Shown here: positions 52,913-62,621 of the stretch, in pieces | How the letters are laid out: each line of letters starts with the position of its first letter | How positions within the stretch are numbered: the first letter of the stretch is position 1 | DNA from: Cryobacterium algoritolerans | GTDB lineage: Bacteria; Actinomycetota; Actinomycetes; Actinomycetales; Microbacteriaceae | Assembly (NCBI RefSeq): GCF_004402785.1 | Contig: NZ_SOFP01000046.1 | Span: forward strand, 62,001-126,000 | DNA length: 64,000 nt | Direction of reading: 5' to 3' | Translations under genes and position numbers: made by a program | Notes under the pieces: model-generated | The model's database searches: none | Told to the model about the DNA's origin: nothing | What the model saw: only the letters and a program-made list of their open reading frames with translations

Positions 52913-54496
52913 ATGAAGCCATCCGTTCGCCTGGCCACTCTGCTCGGTGTAGCCACGCTCGGTGTAGCCACGCTCGGGATAGCCACGCTCGGGTTAGCCA
53001 CAGCGCCCAACACCTCCGCGTTCGCGGCACCTCCGCCCACATCCACCAACCCTCAGCCATTCGCTGCGCAGGCGCCTGAGTCGGCGTTCACCTCGGCCGC
53101 CGACGCAACAGGAGCGGTGGCGTGCGCCCGACCGGCGCCCAGCAACACCGTGTCAACCACGCTGCACTGCTACACGCCCGACCAGCTTCGAGCCTTCTAC
53201 GGTCTGGGCCCTCTCGCTTCGAGCAACGATGGTGCGGGGGAGACGATCGTGCTCGTGGACGCGTACGGTAGCCCCACCGCGGCGGCGGATCTTTCGTTCT
53301 TTGCCCAGACCTTCGGTGGCCCTCCTCCCAACTTTCAGGCAGTCTTCCCGTTGGGGTCACCCGACTACAGCAATCCGACCGGTAACGGTGTCGGCCAATC
53401 CGGGCCGAATTCAGCCGACGGCTGGGCGGGTGAAGCGAACCTCGACGTGCAATGGGCCTACGCGATGGCGCCCAAGGCGCACATCGTGCTGCTCGCGACG
53501 CCGCCGGCCGAAACCCAAGGGGTCCAGGGTCTGCCGAACCTCATGAAGGCCATCGACTGGGCGGTGGGCGAGTATCCGTCGGGCACGGTGTTCTCGATGT
53601 CGTTCGGCACCGACGAGCAGACCTTCGGATCGCAGTCGGCCGCAAGGACACAGTTCACGAAGTTCGATGCCACCTTCCAGCGGGGTGTGGCAAAGGGCGA
53701 CACCTTCTTCTCCTCAGCGGGCGACAGCGGTTCGAGCGGTTTCGCGCGATCGCATCGTGCCACCACTGTGGGGGCAGTGCCGGAGGTCAGCTACCCGAAC
53801 GTCTCGCCGTATGTGACCTCGGTCGGCGGCACACAGGTGCAGTCCGGCTGGACGTGGAACCCCACGCAGGATAAGCCGTTCCTCGGATCCGGCGCCCGCA
53901 ACCCGGGCTACTGGTCGTGGACCCAGAGCGGCAGCACCGAACCTGTGTGGAACGAGAGTTGGGCGTCGATTGCAACCGGCGGCGGCCTCTCGACGGTGTA
54001 CACGCGTCCGTCTTTCCAGAACGGAGTCGCATCCATCGTCGGTAACCATCGCGGTGTGCCTGACGTCGCATGGAACGCCGCCGTCAACGGTGGAGTGCTC
54101 GTCTTCCATTCCTACTTCCCGACGCTTGAGGGAAGCCCGAGGTGGTCTGTCTTCGGCGGCACGTCCGCATCATCCCCGCAGGTCGCTGCGGTCACCGCGA
54201 TCGCCAACCAAGCGCGCGCCTCCGTGAACAAGGCGCCGATCGGCAACCTCAATCAGGTGATCTACGCTTCATCGTTCAACAAGGCTGCCGCATTCAGTGA
54301 CGTTGTGACACGAATCTACGGAACGACACTGAGCGGCGTGCTGCAGAACAACCGCCTGTGGGATCTCGGGTCCGATGGATTCGTCGCACCCGACCCGGTG
54401 CCCGGCTACCCGACCACCACGGGTTACGACCTGACGACGGGCTGGGGCAGCCCGAAGGCTCCCGGATACATCACCCAGTTGGTAGCGGCGCAGTGA
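52913..54496 (+). CDS. Secreted S53-family (sedolisin) serine-carboxyl peptidase
   Basis: A 527-residue secreted acid protease. The catalytic Glu and Asp are in GEANLDVQWAYAMAPKAHI (E-x3-D), the oxyanion Asp is in SSAGDSGSSG and the nucleophile Ser in GGTSASSPQ. A C-terminal YDLTTGWGSP matches the calcium-binding end of the fold. The usual long prodomain is not recognisable: only ~75 residues separate the signal peptide from the catalytic domain, so this belongs to the short-prodomain type often seen in Actinobacteria. The signal peptide is made of a fourfold 15-bp DNA repeat (LGVAT, LGVAT, LGIAT, LGLAT). It is followed by a strong terminator. Confidence 0.93.
   Translation: MKPSVRLATLLGVATLGVATLGIATLGLATAPNTSAFAAPPPTSTNPQPFAAQAPESAFTSAADATGAVACARPAPSNTVSTTLHCYTPDQLRAFYGLGPLASSNDGAGETIVLVDAYGSPTAAADLSFFAQTFGGPPPNFQAVFPLGSPDYSNPTGNGVGQSGPNSADGWAGEANLDVQWAYAMAPKAHIVLLATPPAETQGVQGLPNLMKAIDWAVGEYPSGTVFSMSFGTDEQTFGSQSAARTQFTKFDATFQRGVAKGDTFFSSAGDSGSSGFARSHRATTVGAVPEVSYPNVSPYVTSVGGTQVQSGWTWNPTQDKPFLGSGARNPGYWSWTQSGSTEPVWNESWASIATGGGLSTVYTRPSFQNGVASIVGNHRGVPDVAWNAAVNGGVLVFHSYFPTLEGSPRWSVFGGTSASSPQVAAVTAIANQARASVNKAPIGNLNQVIYASSFNKAAAFSDVVTRIYGTTLSGVLQNNRLWDLGSDGFVAPDPVPGYPTTTGYDLTTGWGSPKAPGYITQLVAAQ
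52943..53002 (+). repeat. 15-bp tandem repeat encoding the signal-peptide core
   Basis: Four copies of a 15-bp unit (ctcggtgtagccacg, then variants with gggat and gggtt) encode the pentapeptide LGxAT repeated four times in the hydrophobic core of the sedolisin signal peptide. Copy number may vary between strains. Confidence 0.9.
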
Positions 54497-54511
54497 CGCT
54501 CTGACACGAGG

Positions 54512-54551
54512 TTCCGGTCGGCTCCGCGCGTCGCGACGAAGCCGACCGGAA
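54512..54551 (+). terminator. Terminator after the sedolisin gene
   Basis: TTCCGGTCGGCT (54512-54523) and AGCCGACCGGAA (54540-54551) form a perfect 12-bp stem with a 16-base loop, 16 bases past the stop codon. Confidence 0.75.
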
Positions 54552-54567
54552 ACATCGGTTTGATCGA

Positions 54568-54599
54568 ATTCCGGCATTCCGGCATTCCGGCATTCCGGC
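54568..54599. repeat. 8-bp tandem repeat
   Basis: Four perfect copies of ATTCCGGC in the gap 54497-54842. The gap also holds the sedolisin terminator and a tRNA-like fragment; no gene is present. Confidence 0.9.
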
Positions 54600-54730
54600 A
54601 TGCCGCGCTGGGCCGCTCCACAGGCTGTTGACGGTGCGTCCTGGCTGGCGCCCCTCGCCCGGCCCAGTCCACCCGCTCGGAGCAACAGTGGGTGAGCCCC
54701 GCTGATCAGCACTTCTCCGACAGAATCGAG

Positions 54731-54772
54731 GGCCGGACTCGAACCCGCGACACCACGATCATCAGCCGCTAG
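54731..54772 (-). other. tRNA-like 3' fragment
   Basis: On the minus strand GTGGTGTCGCGGGTTCGAGT followed by CCGGCC resembles the variable loop, T-arm and acceptor of a tRNA, but the T-stem has a mismatch and no matching 5' half is present. It lies about 70 bases from tRNA-Gly and may be a decayed tRNA or an attachment-site remnant. Confidence 0.35.
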
Positions 54773-54842
54773 TTCCAAGCCCGGCAGCGATCTCGCCGGT
54801 CCGAAGTCGCCCAGAAGGACGAGAGGATCCGGCTCAGCATTG

Positions 54843-54913
54843 AGGGGATGACGGGAATCGAACCCGCGCCATCAGTTTGGAAAACTGAGGCTCTACCATT
54901 GAGCTACATCCCC
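54843..54913 (-). tRNA. tRNA-Gly (UCC)
   Basis: A 71-nt tRNA with acceptor GGGGATG/CATCCCC, D-arm TAGCTCAATGGTAGAGC, anticodon arm TCAGT-TTTCCAA-ACTGA and T-arm GCGGG-TTCGATT-CCCGT. The anticodon is TCC. CCA is not encoded. Discriminator base U. Confidence 0.97.
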
Positions 54914-55081
54914 AAGCGTGGACTCCCGCGCACTCGATCACTGTAGTACACGATCCGGGGTGACGGATGCACGGAGGGTCGCTTTCGCATCGTGAGCGTG
55001 GAGTAGACTTACCGAGGTCATTCCGCTGGTGCGTGAGCTTTGCGCGTCAGGAGGATGACTCCAACGGGTTGAGAAAATATC

Positions 55082-55155
55082 CGGGGCGTAGCTCAGCTTG
55101 GTAGAGCGCTCGGTTTGGGGCCGAGAGGTCGCAGGTTCGAATCCTGTCGCCCCGA
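55082..55155 (+). tRNA. tRNA-Pro (UGG)
   Basis: A 74-nt tRNA with acceptor CGGGGCG/CGCCCCG, D-arm GTAGCTCAGCTTGGTAGAGC, anticodon arm CTCGG-TTTGGGG-CCGAG (anticodon TGG) and T-arm GCAGG-TTCGAAT-CCTGT. CCA is not encoded. A TAGACT at 55004-55009 may be its -10. It ends 43 bases before the tig start. Confidence 0.97.
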
Positions 55156-55198
55156 CAATCACCCCCCAGAACATCGTTCGAACACAGGAGATACCCAC

Positions 55199-56581
55199 GT
55201 GAAGTCCACGGTCGAAAAGCTGAGTCCCACGCGCGCCAAGGTCACCATTTCGGTGACCCCCGAGGAGTTGAAGCCCAGCATCACCCACGCCTACGGGCAC
55301 ATTGCCGAGGACATCAACATCCCCGGCTTCCGCAAGGGCAAGGTTCCGCCGCCCATCATCGACCAGCGGGTGGGCAAGTCCGCCGTGCTCGAGCACGCGG
55401 TCAACGAAAGCCTCGACGGTTTCTACCGCAAGGCCGTCGAAGAGCACAAGCTGCGCCCCCTGGGCCGCCCGGAAGCCGACATTGTCGAATGGCCCAGCGA
55501 CAAGGACTTCTCCGGGGACCTGCTCCTGGCGATCGAGGTCGACGTGCGGCCTGAGATCGACCTTCCCGCCTACGAAGGTCTGAAGCTCACCGTTGACGCG
55601 GTCGAGGTGTCCGATGAAGACGTCGCCGAGGAACTCGACCAGCTGCGCAGCCGTTTCGGCACACTTGTCACGGTCGACCGTCCCGCCACCACCGGCGACT
55701 TCGCCCAGATCGACCTGGTCGCCAGCATCAACGAGCTCGAGGTCGACAACGCGACCGGGATCTCCTACGAGGTCGGCTCGGGCGACCTGATCGACGGTAT
55801 CGACGAGGCTCTCGACTCCCTCAGCGCCGGCGAGACCACCACCTTCAACTCCAAGTTGATGGGTGGAGACCACGAGGGTGAAACCGCCGAGATCACCGTC
55901 AAGGTCATCGCCGTCAAGGAGCGCGAGCTTCCGCCCATCGACGACGACTTCGCTCAGATCGCCAGCGAGTTCGACACCATGGCCGAGCTCACCGAGAGCC
56001 TCAAGGCGCAGGTCCTGCGTTCCAAGGCGTTCGGTCAGGGCAGCCAGGCCAGGGAGAAGCTCGTCGAGCAGCTCCTCGCCTCGGTCGAGGTTCCGATCCC
56101 GACCTCGATCATCGAGGACGAGGTTCGGCGCCACCTCGAGGGCGAGAACCGCCTCGAGGACGACGAGCACCGCGCCGAGGTGACCGAGTCCAGCGAGAAG
56201 ACCTTCCGCCAGCAGATCCTGCTCGACACGATCGCGGAGGCCGAGAAGGTCCAGGTCAGCCAGGACGAGCTCACCCAATACCTCATCCAGGGCGCCAGCC
56301 AGTACGGCATGGACCCGAGCGAGTTCGTCCAGGCGCTCAGCGGCAACGGTCAGATCCCGTCGATGGTCGCCGAGGTTGCCCGTAACAAGGCCCTCGCGAT
56401 CGCGTTGGGCAAGGCCGAGGTCGTCGACTCCAACGGGGCGCCCGTTGACCTGTCCGAGTTCGCCGCCGTCGCCGCGAACGACGAAACCGCCGAGGACGCC
56501 GAAGCCGAGGACGCCGACGAGGCACCTGTGGCCGACGCTGCCCCGGCCACGCCGAAGAAGAAGGCCGCAGCAAAGAAGTAG
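55199..56581 (+). CDS. tig: Trigger factor
   Basis: A 460-residue ribosome-associated chaperone. The N-terminal ribosome-binding loop contains GFRKGKVPP (about residues 44-52), the FKBP-like prolyl isomerase domain spans ~160-245 and the helical C-terminal domain ~260-430, followed by an acidic Glu/Asp/Ala tail ending in a Lys/Ala stretch. The GTG at 55199 has AGGAGA seven bases upstream. The tRNA-Pro lies 43 bases before it and no obvious promoter lies between, so co-transcription with the tRNA is possible. It precedes clpP1P2 as usual. Confidence 0.97.
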   Translation: MKSTVEKLSPTRAKVTISVTPEELKPSITHAYGHIAEDINIPGFRKGKVPPPIIDQRVGKSAVLEHAVNESLDGFYRKAVEEHKLRPLGRPEADIVEWPSDKDFSGDLLLAIEVDVRPEIDLPAYEGLKLTVDAVEVSDEDVAEELDQLRSRFGTLVTVDRPATTGDFAQIDLVASINELEVDNATGISYEVGSGDLIDGIDEALDSLSAGETTTFNSKLMGGDHEGETAEITVKVIAVKERELPPIDDDFAQIASEFDTMAELTESLKAQVLRSKAFGQGSQAREKLVEQLLASVEVPIPTSIIEDEVRRHLEGENRLEDDEHRAEVTESSEKTFRQQILLDTIAEAEKVQVSQDELTQYLIQGASQYGMDPSEFVQALSGNGQIPSMVAEVARNKALAIALGKAEVVDSNGAPVDLSEFAAVAANDETAEDAEAEDADEAPVADAAPATPKKKAAAKK

Positions 56582-56588
56582 CACGCCA

Positions 56589-56631
56589 CGAGAACGGGGT
56601 CGGATGTCGCAGACATCCGACCCCGTTCTCG
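56589..56631 (+). terminator. Strong terminator after tig
   Basis: A perfect 20-bp stem (56589-56608 with 56612-56631) and a 3-base loop begins seven bases after the tig stop. It separates tig from the clpP operon. Confidence 0.9.
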
Positions 56632-56776
56632 CGTCCGGCCCCGCCCCACCTCACTCCGGTGTCCTGGGGGAGAGTCGCGGGCGGCGGCGCGCAATCTGCC
56701 GAGGGCGAACACGGCCTCCCCGGCGCGTTTCACCCTATAGATTCATTCTGAAGCGACAAGCGAAACGGAGCGCGAC

Positions 56777-57376
56777 ATGGCCGATATGGCACCTACACCC
56801 GGCGTTTTTGACCGACTGCTCAAAGATCGAATCATCTGGCTCGGTTCAGAGGTTCGGGACGAGAACGCCAACGAGATCTGTGCCAAGATCCTGCTGCTGG
56901 CGGCGGAGGACTCGGAGCGGGATATCTTCCTGTACATCAACTCGCCCGGCGGCTCGATCACGGCCGGCATGGCAATCTACGACACGATGAAGTTCGTACC
57001 GAACGACATCGTCACCGTTGGTATCGGACTCGCCGCGTCGATGGGTCAGTTCCTGTTGTCCTCCGGCACCAAGGGCAAGCGCTACATCACGCCGAACGCT
57101 CGCGTCCTGCTGCACCAGCCGTCCGGCGGATTCGGCGGCACGGCCGCCGACATCCAGACCCAGGCCAAGGTAATCCTGGACATGAAGAAGCGGATGGCGG
57201 AACTGACGGCAGAGCAGACCGGTAAGTCGGTCGAGCAGGTGCTCATCGACAACGACCGCGACAACTGGTTCACCGCCCAGGAGGCCGTGACATACGGCTT
57301 CGTCGACCACCTGCGCGAATTCGCGTCGGACGTGGTCGGCGGCGGCGGCACCGACGACTCAGTGAACAAGAAGTAG
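56777..57376 (+). CDS. clpP1: ATP-dependent Clp protease proteolytic subunit 1
   Basis: A 199-residue ClpP. The catalytic triad is Ser in LAASMGQFL, His in LLHQPSGG and Asp in NDRDNWFTA. Together with ClpP2 it forms the mixed tetradecamer typical of Actinobacteria, which degrades substrates unfolded by ClpX or ClpC. The ATG at 56777 follows a purine-rich AACGGAG. It is 16 bases from clpP2, the two being one operon. No ClgR box could be recognised with confidence upstream. Confidence 0.97.
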   Translation: MADMAPTPGVFDRLLKDRIIWLGSEVRDENANEICAKILLLAAEDSERDIFLYINSPGGSITAGMAIYDTMKFVPNDIVTVGIGLAASMGQFLLSSGTKGKRYITPNARVLLHQPSGGFGGTAADIQTQAKVILDMKKRMAELTAEQTGKSVEQVLIDNDRDNWFTAQEAVTYGFVDHLREFASDVVGGGGTDDSVNKK

Positions 57377-57392
57377 GACGGGCAGAGACGAC

Positions 57393-58064
57393 ATGGAATT
57401 CACGAATTTTGGTCACCAGGCCGGGGGCCGCGCCCCGCAGTCGCCCGAGGCCCGCTACATCCTCCCTACCTTCGAAGAGCGCACCGCCTACGGGTACAAG
57501 CGCCAGGACCCCTATGCGAAGCTCTTCGAGGATCGCATCATCTTCCTCGGCGTTCAGGTCGACGATGCGTCAGCAGACGACGTCATGGCCCAGCTGCTCG
57601 TGCTGGAGAGCCAGGACCCCGACCGCGACATCGTGATGTACATCAACTCTCCGGGTGGCTCCTTCACCGCGATGACGGCCATCTACGACACGATGCAGTA
57701 CATCCGACCGCACATCCAGACGGTGTGCCTCGGCCAGGCGGCCTCCGCCGCTGCCGTGCTGCTCGCCGGCGGAACGCCCGGAAAGCGTCTCGCACTCCCG
57801 AACGCGCGCATTCTGATCCACCAGCCGTCGGCCGGCGGCCAGGGTGGCGGGCAGGCTTCCGACATCGAAATCCAGGCCGCCGAGATCCAGCGGATGCGTG
57901 AATGGCTGGAGTTCACCATCTCGCACCACTCCAACCGCACCGCGGAACAGGTTCACAAGGACATCGACCGCGACAAGATCCTCGGTGCCCCCGAGGCCCT
58001 CGAATATGGCCTGATCGACCAGATCCTGACCAGCCGCAAGAACGTTCCCACGCTCGTCAAGTAG
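57393..58064 (+). CDS. clpP2: ATP-dependent Clp protease proteolytic subunit 2
   Basis: A 223-residue ClpP2 with a longer N-terminus than ClpP1. Triad residues are Ser in [13 protein letters not shown], His in LIHQPSAGG and Asp in [31 protein letters not shown] is the handle-proximal conserved segment. In M. tuberculosis ClpP2 docks the Clp ATPases while ClpP1 supplies much of the peptidase activity; the same is likely here. The gene ends in a strong T-tailed terminator, which separates it from clpX. Confidence 0.97.
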   Translation: MEFTNFGHQAGGRAPQSPEARYILPTFEERTAYGYKRQDPYAKLFEDRIIFLGVQVDDASADDVMAQLLVLESQDPDRDIVMYINSPGGSFTAMTAIYDTMQYIRPHIQTVCLGQAASAAAVLLAGGTPGKRLALPNARILIHQPSAGGQGGGQASDIEIQAAEIQRMREWLEFTISHHSNRTAEQVHKDIDRDKILGAPEALEYGLIDQILTSRKNVPTLVK

Positions 58065-58093
58065 CGCGTTTGGCAACAATCGCACGTCGAATC

Positions 58094-58132
58094 CGGCGGA
58101 TGCCCGGCTGTACAACAGCCGGGCATCCGCCG
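58094..58132 (+). terminator. Rho-independent terminator of clpP1P2
   Basis: A perfect 18-bp stem (58094-58111 with 58115-58132) and an ACA loop are followed by TTTCTCGT, 29 bases after the clpP2 stop. Confidence 0.9.
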
Positions 58133-58273
58133 TTTCTCGTGGCCGACGGCGGTTTCTCGCCTGGCCGCCGTTATCGCATTTGCACCGGTCCGCACGGGTT
58201 GCACACCACAGTCACAGCCACAGGCTAGGCTCAGTTCAGCGTTACCAGCAATACCGATGGAGGAGGCTGACGG

Positions 58274-59554
58274 ATGGCCCGAATAGGCGAGAGTGCCGAC
58301 CTGTTGAAGTGTTCCTTCTGTGGGAAGAGTCAGAAGCAGGTCCAGCAGCTCATTGCCGGTCCCGGCGTGTATATCTGCGACGAGTGCGTCGAACTGTGCA
58401 ATGAGATCATCGAGGAACGCCTTGCCGAGGCCGGTGCCGAAGAAGGCCATGGCGAATTCGACCTCCCCAAGCCCAAGGAGATCTTCGGTTTCCTCGAGGA
58501 ATACGTCATCGGACAGGAAGCCGCCAAGCGCGCCCTCGCCGTTGCCGTCTACAACCATTACAAGCGCGTTCGTGCCCGAGCCACCCTCACCGCCGCCGAT
58601 GCCATCCACGATGACGTGGAGATCGCCAAGTCCAACATCCTGCTGATCGGCCCGACCGGGTGCGGCAAGACCTACCTGGCCCAGACCCTCGCCAAGCGGC
58701 TGAACGTTCCTTTCGCGGTGGCGGATGCAACGGCCCTCACCGAAGCAGGCTACGTCGGCGAAGACGTCGAGAACATCCTGCTCAAGCTGATCCAGGCGGC
58801 CGACTACGACGTCAAGCGCGCCGAGACCGGCATCATCTACATTGACGAGATCGACAAGATCGCCCGCAAGGCCGAGAACCCGTCGATCACGCGTGACGTG
58901 TCCGGCGAGGGAGTGCAGCAGGCGCTGCTGAAGATCCTCGAGGGCACGATCGCGTCGGTGCCGCCGCAGGGCGGCCGCAAGCATCCGCACCAGGAGTTCA
59001 TCCAGATCGACACCACCAATGTGTTGTTCATCGTGGCCGGTGCGTTCGCGGGCCTTGACGACATCATCTCCACCCGGGCCGGCAAGAAGGGCATCGGTTT
59101 CGGCGCCCCGCTGCACAGCAAGGGCGACGACGTCAACCTGTTCAGCGAGGTGCTCCCCGAAGACCTTCACAAGTTCGGGTTGATTCCTGAATTCATCGGT
59201 CGGCTTCCCGTCGTCACGACGGTCACCCAGCTCGACCAGGTGGCCCTGATGCAGATCCTCACCGTGCCGCGTAACGCCCTCGTGCGCCAGTACCAGCGCA
59301 TGTTCGAACTCGACGGTGTCGAACTCGAGTTCGAGCAGCCGGCCCTGGAGGCCATCGCCGACCTGGCCGTGCTCCGCAAGACCGGCGCGCGCGGCCTCCG
59401 CGCCATCATGGAGGAAGTGCTCGGGCCGATCATGTTCGAGGTGCCGTCGAGTTCCGAAGTCGCCAGGGTCGTCGTGACCCGCGCCGCCGTGCTCGACAAC
59501 GCCGAGCCGACCATCGTGCTGCACAAGGCGCGCCGGGTGGACAAGTCCGCCTGA
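58274..59554 (+). CDS. clpX: Clp protease ATP-binding subunit ClpX
   Basis: A 426-residue AAA+ unfoldase. The N-terminal zinc-binding domain has CSFCGKSQ and CDECVELC; Walker A is GPTGCGKT (about residue 121), Walker [11 protein letters not shown], and the pore loop GYVGEDVE. The IGF-type ClpP-docking loop appears as [19 protein letters not shown] precedes the ATG, so unlike many genes here it has a leader; TAGGCT at 58226-58231 could be its -10. It has its own promoter because a terminator follows clpP2. Confidence 0.97.
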   Translation: MARIGESADLLKCSFCGKSQKQVQQLIAGPGVYICDECVELCNEIIEERLAEAGAEEGHGEFDLPKPKEIFGFLEEYVIGQEAAKRALAVAVYNHYKRVRARATLTAADAIHDDVEIAKSNILLIGPTGCGKTYLAQTLAKRLNVPFAVADATALTEAGYVGEDVENILLKLIQAADYDVKRAETGIIYIDEIDKIARKAENPSITRDVSGEGVQQALLKILEGTIASVPPQGGRKHPHQEFIQIDTTNVLFIVAGAFAGLDDIISTRAGKKGIGFGAPLHSKGDDVNLFSEVLPEDLHKFGLIPEFIGRLPVVTTVTQLDQVALMQILTVPRNALVRQYQRMFELDGVELEFEQPALEAIADLAVLRKTGARGLRAIMEEVLGPIMFEVPSSSEVARVVVTRAAVLDNAEPTIVLHKARRVDKSA

Positions 59555-59623
59555 CCCGTTCCGGATCCTGACCCGAATCGCTCACAGCGCGCCCTGACAC
59601 TGCCCGCGGGCACGACCACTCCG

Positions 59624-61657
59624 TCAGTTCAGGCCGCGCCGGTCGAGCAGGGGCTGGATGCGGGCATCCCGGCCGCGGAAGTCCCGGTAGGCGGCGAGCT
59701 GGTCGGTGCTGCCCCCGACGCCCAGCAGGCGGTTGCGGAACCGGTCGCCGTTGTCGCGGGTGAGACTGCCGTTCTCGGTGAACCAGTCCACCGTGTCGGC
59801 GTCGAGCACCTCGCTCCAGATGTAGGAGTAGTAGCCGGCGTCGTAGCCGCCGGCGAAGGTGTGGGCGAAATAGGTGCTCGCGTAGCGGGTGGGCACCACC
59901 TCGTTCGCCAGGCCGCAGGCGGTGAGGGCGGATGCTTCGAACTCTGCGACATCCGTCACCACAGTGTCGGCGTCGATCAGGTGCCAGGCCTGGTCGAGCA
60001 GGGCCGCAGCCAGGTACTCGCTGGTCAGGAAGCCCTCGTTGAAGGTTGCCGAGGCGCGGATGCGGTCGACCAGGTCCTGGGGCATGCTCTCACCGGACAC
60101 GGTGTGCTTCGCGAAGTTCGCCAGCACCTCCGGCCAGAGCAGCCACATCTCGTTGACCTGGCTCGGGAACTCGACGAAGTCGCGGTAGACGTTCGTGCCG
60201 GCGAACTTTGGGTAGGTGACCCGGGCGAACAGGCCGTGCAGGGCATGGCCGAACTCATGGAACAGGGTCGTGGCCTCGTCGTAGCTGAGCAGGGTGGGCT
60301 CACCGGCCGCCGGCTTCGGCACGTTGAGGTTGTTGCAGACCACCGCTGGCGTGCCCAGCAGTGCGGACTGCGAGATGAGGGGGTTCATCCACGCGCCGCC
60401 GCGTTTGGAATCGCGGGTGTACACGTCGAGGATGTACAGCCCGACTGGGGAGCCGTCGGCGTCGGCGACCTCGAAGACCCGGGCCTCCGGGTGCCAGGTG
60501 ACCAGGTCGTCCCGTTCGGTGAAGGTGACCCCGTAGAGCCGGGTGGCGGCGTAGAAGACGCCGTCGTGGAGCACCCGCTCGAGTTCGAAGTACGGCCGCA
60601 TGGCCTGGCTGTCCACGGCATACCGGGCCCGGCGCACCTTCTCGGTGTAGAACGCCCAGTCCCAGGCGGCCAGGCTGAACCCGCCGCCCTCCGCGTCGAC
60701 GAGCCCCTGCAGGTCTGCCTGTTCGGCCAGCGCGTTGCGGGCCGCCGCCGGGGCGAGCCGGCCCAGCAGGTCGGCGACCGCACTCGGCGTCTTCGCGGTC
60801 TGGTCCGCGATGACCGCCGCGGCATGGTTGGCGAACCCGAGCAGCCTTGCCCTGGCGGCCCGCAGGGCTGTGATCTCGAGCACCAGGGCGCGGTTGTCGT
60901 GGACCCCGCCACGGATGCAGCGCGCACGCGACGCGGCCAGCAGTCGTTCCCGCACGCCCCGGTTGGTGAGCTGCGCCAGGTAGGGGTGGGTGGTAGGGAG
61001 CACGAGCGTGAGCACGTACCGCCCGGCCAGCCCGCGGGATTCAGCGGCCTGCGCTGCGGCCGAGATCTCACCGGCCGAGAGGCCGTCGAGTTCGGCGACA
61101 TCGTCGAGCACGAGGGCCAGATCGTTGGTGTCGGCCAGCAGGTTCTTTTCGAACCGGGTGGCGGCGACGCCGAGCCGCGCGTTCAGGTCGCGAAGGGTGG
61201 CCTTGTCCTCGTCGGACAGGCCGGCGCCGGCGAGGGTGAACTCGGTGAAGTACCGTTCGACCAGGTACCGCGACTCCGGGTCCAGGCCCAGGCCGCCCCG
61301 CTGCTCATGCACCCTCGCGATGCGGGCGAAGAGGGCAGGGTCTAGGCGGATGGCGTCGGCGTGCGCGGCGAGGAGCGGTGCCAGTTCCTCCTCGAGCGCG
61401 TTGGTGAAATCGCTCGAATGCGACGAGCTCAGGTTGAAGAACACAGCGGCCACCCGGCTGAAGGCCTGTCCGCTGCGTTCGAGAGGCAGAAGGGTGTTCT
61501 CGAAAGATGGGGCCTCCGGATTCGCGCCGATAGCCGCGACCTCCGCGCGCTGCTCTGCCATCCCTTCGAGGAAGGCCGGACGGTAGTGCTCCTGGGCGAT
61601 CGCCGCGAACGGCGGAAGCTGGAACGGTAGTGTGCTCGGACGCGAAAAGGGATTCAT
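59624..61657 (-). CDS. dcp: M3-family metallopeptidase (peptidyl-dipeptidase Dcp)
   Basis: A 677-residue zinc oligopeptidase. The HExxH motif is in TLFHEFGHALHGLF and the third ligand Glu in the following VEFPSQVNEMW region; GGYDAGYYSYIWSEVLDAD is the Dcp/OpdA substrate-binding segment. It removes dipeptides from the C-terminus of peptides, a step downstream of Clp. I start at ATG 61657 (MNPFSRPSTLPFQLPPF). A TAGGTT on the minus strand (61680-61675) would give a leader of about ten bases. It converges on clpX and is divergent from the methyltransferase gene. Confidence 0.95.
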   Translation of the reverse strand: MNPFSRPSTLPFQLPPFAAIAQEHYRPAFLEGMAEQRAEVAAIGANPEAPSFENTLLPLERSGQAFSRVAAVFFNLSSSHSSDFTNALEEELAPLLAAHADAIRLDPALFARIARVHEQRGGLGLDPESRYLVERYFTEFTLAGAGLSDEDKATLRDLNARLGVAATRFEKNLLADTNDLALVLDDVAELDGLSAGEISAAAQAAESRGLAGRYVLTLVLPTTHPYLAQLTNRGVRERLLAASRARCIRGGVHDNRALVLEITALRAARARLLGFANHAAAVIADQTAKTPSAVADLLGRLAPAAARNALAEQADLQGLVDAEGGGFSLAAWDWAFYTEKVRRARYAVDSQAMRPYFELERVLHDGVFYAATRLYGVTFTERDDLVTWHPEARVFEVADADGSPVGLYILDVYTRDSKRGGAWMNPLISQSALLGTPAVVCNNLNVPKPAAGEPTLLSYDEATTLFHEFGHALHGLFARVTYPKFAGTNVYRDFVEFPSQVNEMWLLWPEVLANFAKHTVSGESMPQDLVDRIRASATFNEGFLTSEYLAAALLDQAWHLIDADTVVTDVAEFEASALTACGLANEVVPTRYASTYFAHTFAGGYDAGYYSYIWSEVLDADTVDWFTENGSLTRDNGDRFRNRLLGVGGSTDQLAAYRDFRGRDARIQPLLDRRGLN

Positions 61658-61723
61658 CGATTCACCATGCAACAAACCTAGTTCGGCCGACACCGGTTGC
61701 GCTTCCGTGCGTAGGCTCATGGC

Positions 61724-62557
61724 ATGATCGACCAGCCCGAACGCCCTGAGACCGCTCCGCGTGACCGATACACGCACGGTCACCACGAGAGCGTGTTGCG
61801 CTCGCACACGTGGCGCACCGTGGCCAACTCGGCCGCCTACCTCATCCCGCACCTTGACCCCGGGTTGAGCCTGCTCGACGTCGGCTGCGGGCCGGGCACC
61901 ATCACGGTTGACCTGGCGAGGCGGCTCTGGCCTGGCCGGGTCACCGGCATCGACGCCGCGGGGGAGATCATCCAGCGGGCGACCGGGCTCGCCTTCGACG
62001 AGGGGGTGCGCAACGTGGTCTTCCAGGTCGGCGACGTCTACGCCCTGGACTTCCCGGATGAGTCATTCGACATCGTGCACGCCCACCAGGTGCTCCAGCA
62101 TGTCGCCAACCCGGTTGCGGCGATGAAGGAGATCCGGCGGGTGCTGAGGCCCGGCGGCGTTTTCGCTGCGCGGGACGTGGACTACGGCGGCGTGATGATG
62201 CATCCGAAGCTGCCCGGTCTGCTGCTCTGGATGACCGCCTACCGTGACGTGCACTATTGGAACGGCGGCGACCCTGACGCGGGGAGGGCGCTGAAGGCCT
62301 GGGCGCGCCAGGCCGGGTTCGGCAGTGTCACCAGCAGCGCGTCGATCTGGTGCTTCGCCTCGGCTGCCGAACGCGAGTGGTGGGGAGAGTCGTGGGCCGT
62401 GCGCGCCACCGAGTCCACCTTCGCGGCGCACGCGATCGAGGTCGGGGCGGCCGACCTGGCCGACCTGCGGCAGATCGCGGCCGCCTGGCGGCAGTGGGCG
62501 GCGGACCCTGACGGCTGGTTCGGGATGCCGCACGGCGAAATCATCGCCCGGAAGTGA
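61724..62557 (+). CDS. SAM-dependent class I methyltransferase
   Basis: A 277-residue methyltransferase. The SAM-binding motif is LLDVGCGPGT (about residues 50-59), the acidic end of strand 2 is GIDAAGE, and DIVHAHQVLQHV plus RRVLRPGGVFAARD are motifs of the UbiE/Methyltransf_11 group. The substrate is unknown. TAGGCT ends six bases before the ATG, so it should be leaderless. Its 3' end is 64 bases before the AMP-binding gene, which has its own -10. Confidence 0.92.
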   Translation: MIDQPERPETAPRDRYTHGHHESVLRSHTWRTVANSAAYLIPHLDPGLSLLDVGCGPGTITVDLARRLWPGRVTGIDAAGEIIQRATGLAFDEGVRNVVFQVGDVYALDFPDESFDIVHAHQVLQHVANPVAAMKEIRRVLRPGGVFAARDVDYGGVMMHPKLPGLLLWMTAYRDVHYWNGGDPDAGRALKAWARQAGFGSVTSSASIWCFASAAEREWWGESWAVRATESTFAAHAIEVGAADLADLRQIAAAWRQWAADPDGWFGMPHGEIIARK

Positions 62558-62621
62558 CGACGCCCGCAGCCGGGTCACGGCTGGACCTGACCGTCGGTGA
62601 TCACCGGCAGTAACATCAAGG

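Noticed and set aside
54938-56584. 548-residue minus-strand frame opposite tig
   Set aside because: Overlaps tRNA-Pro and the unmistakable trigger factor; no supporting features.
56632-56776. ClgR box upstream of clpP1P2
   Set aside because: AAGCGACAAGCGAAA has two GCG half-elements but does not fit the known consensus spacing, so I did not annotate it.
57953-59524. 523-residue minus-strand frame opposite clpX
   Set aside because: Shadow of clpX and of the terminator region.
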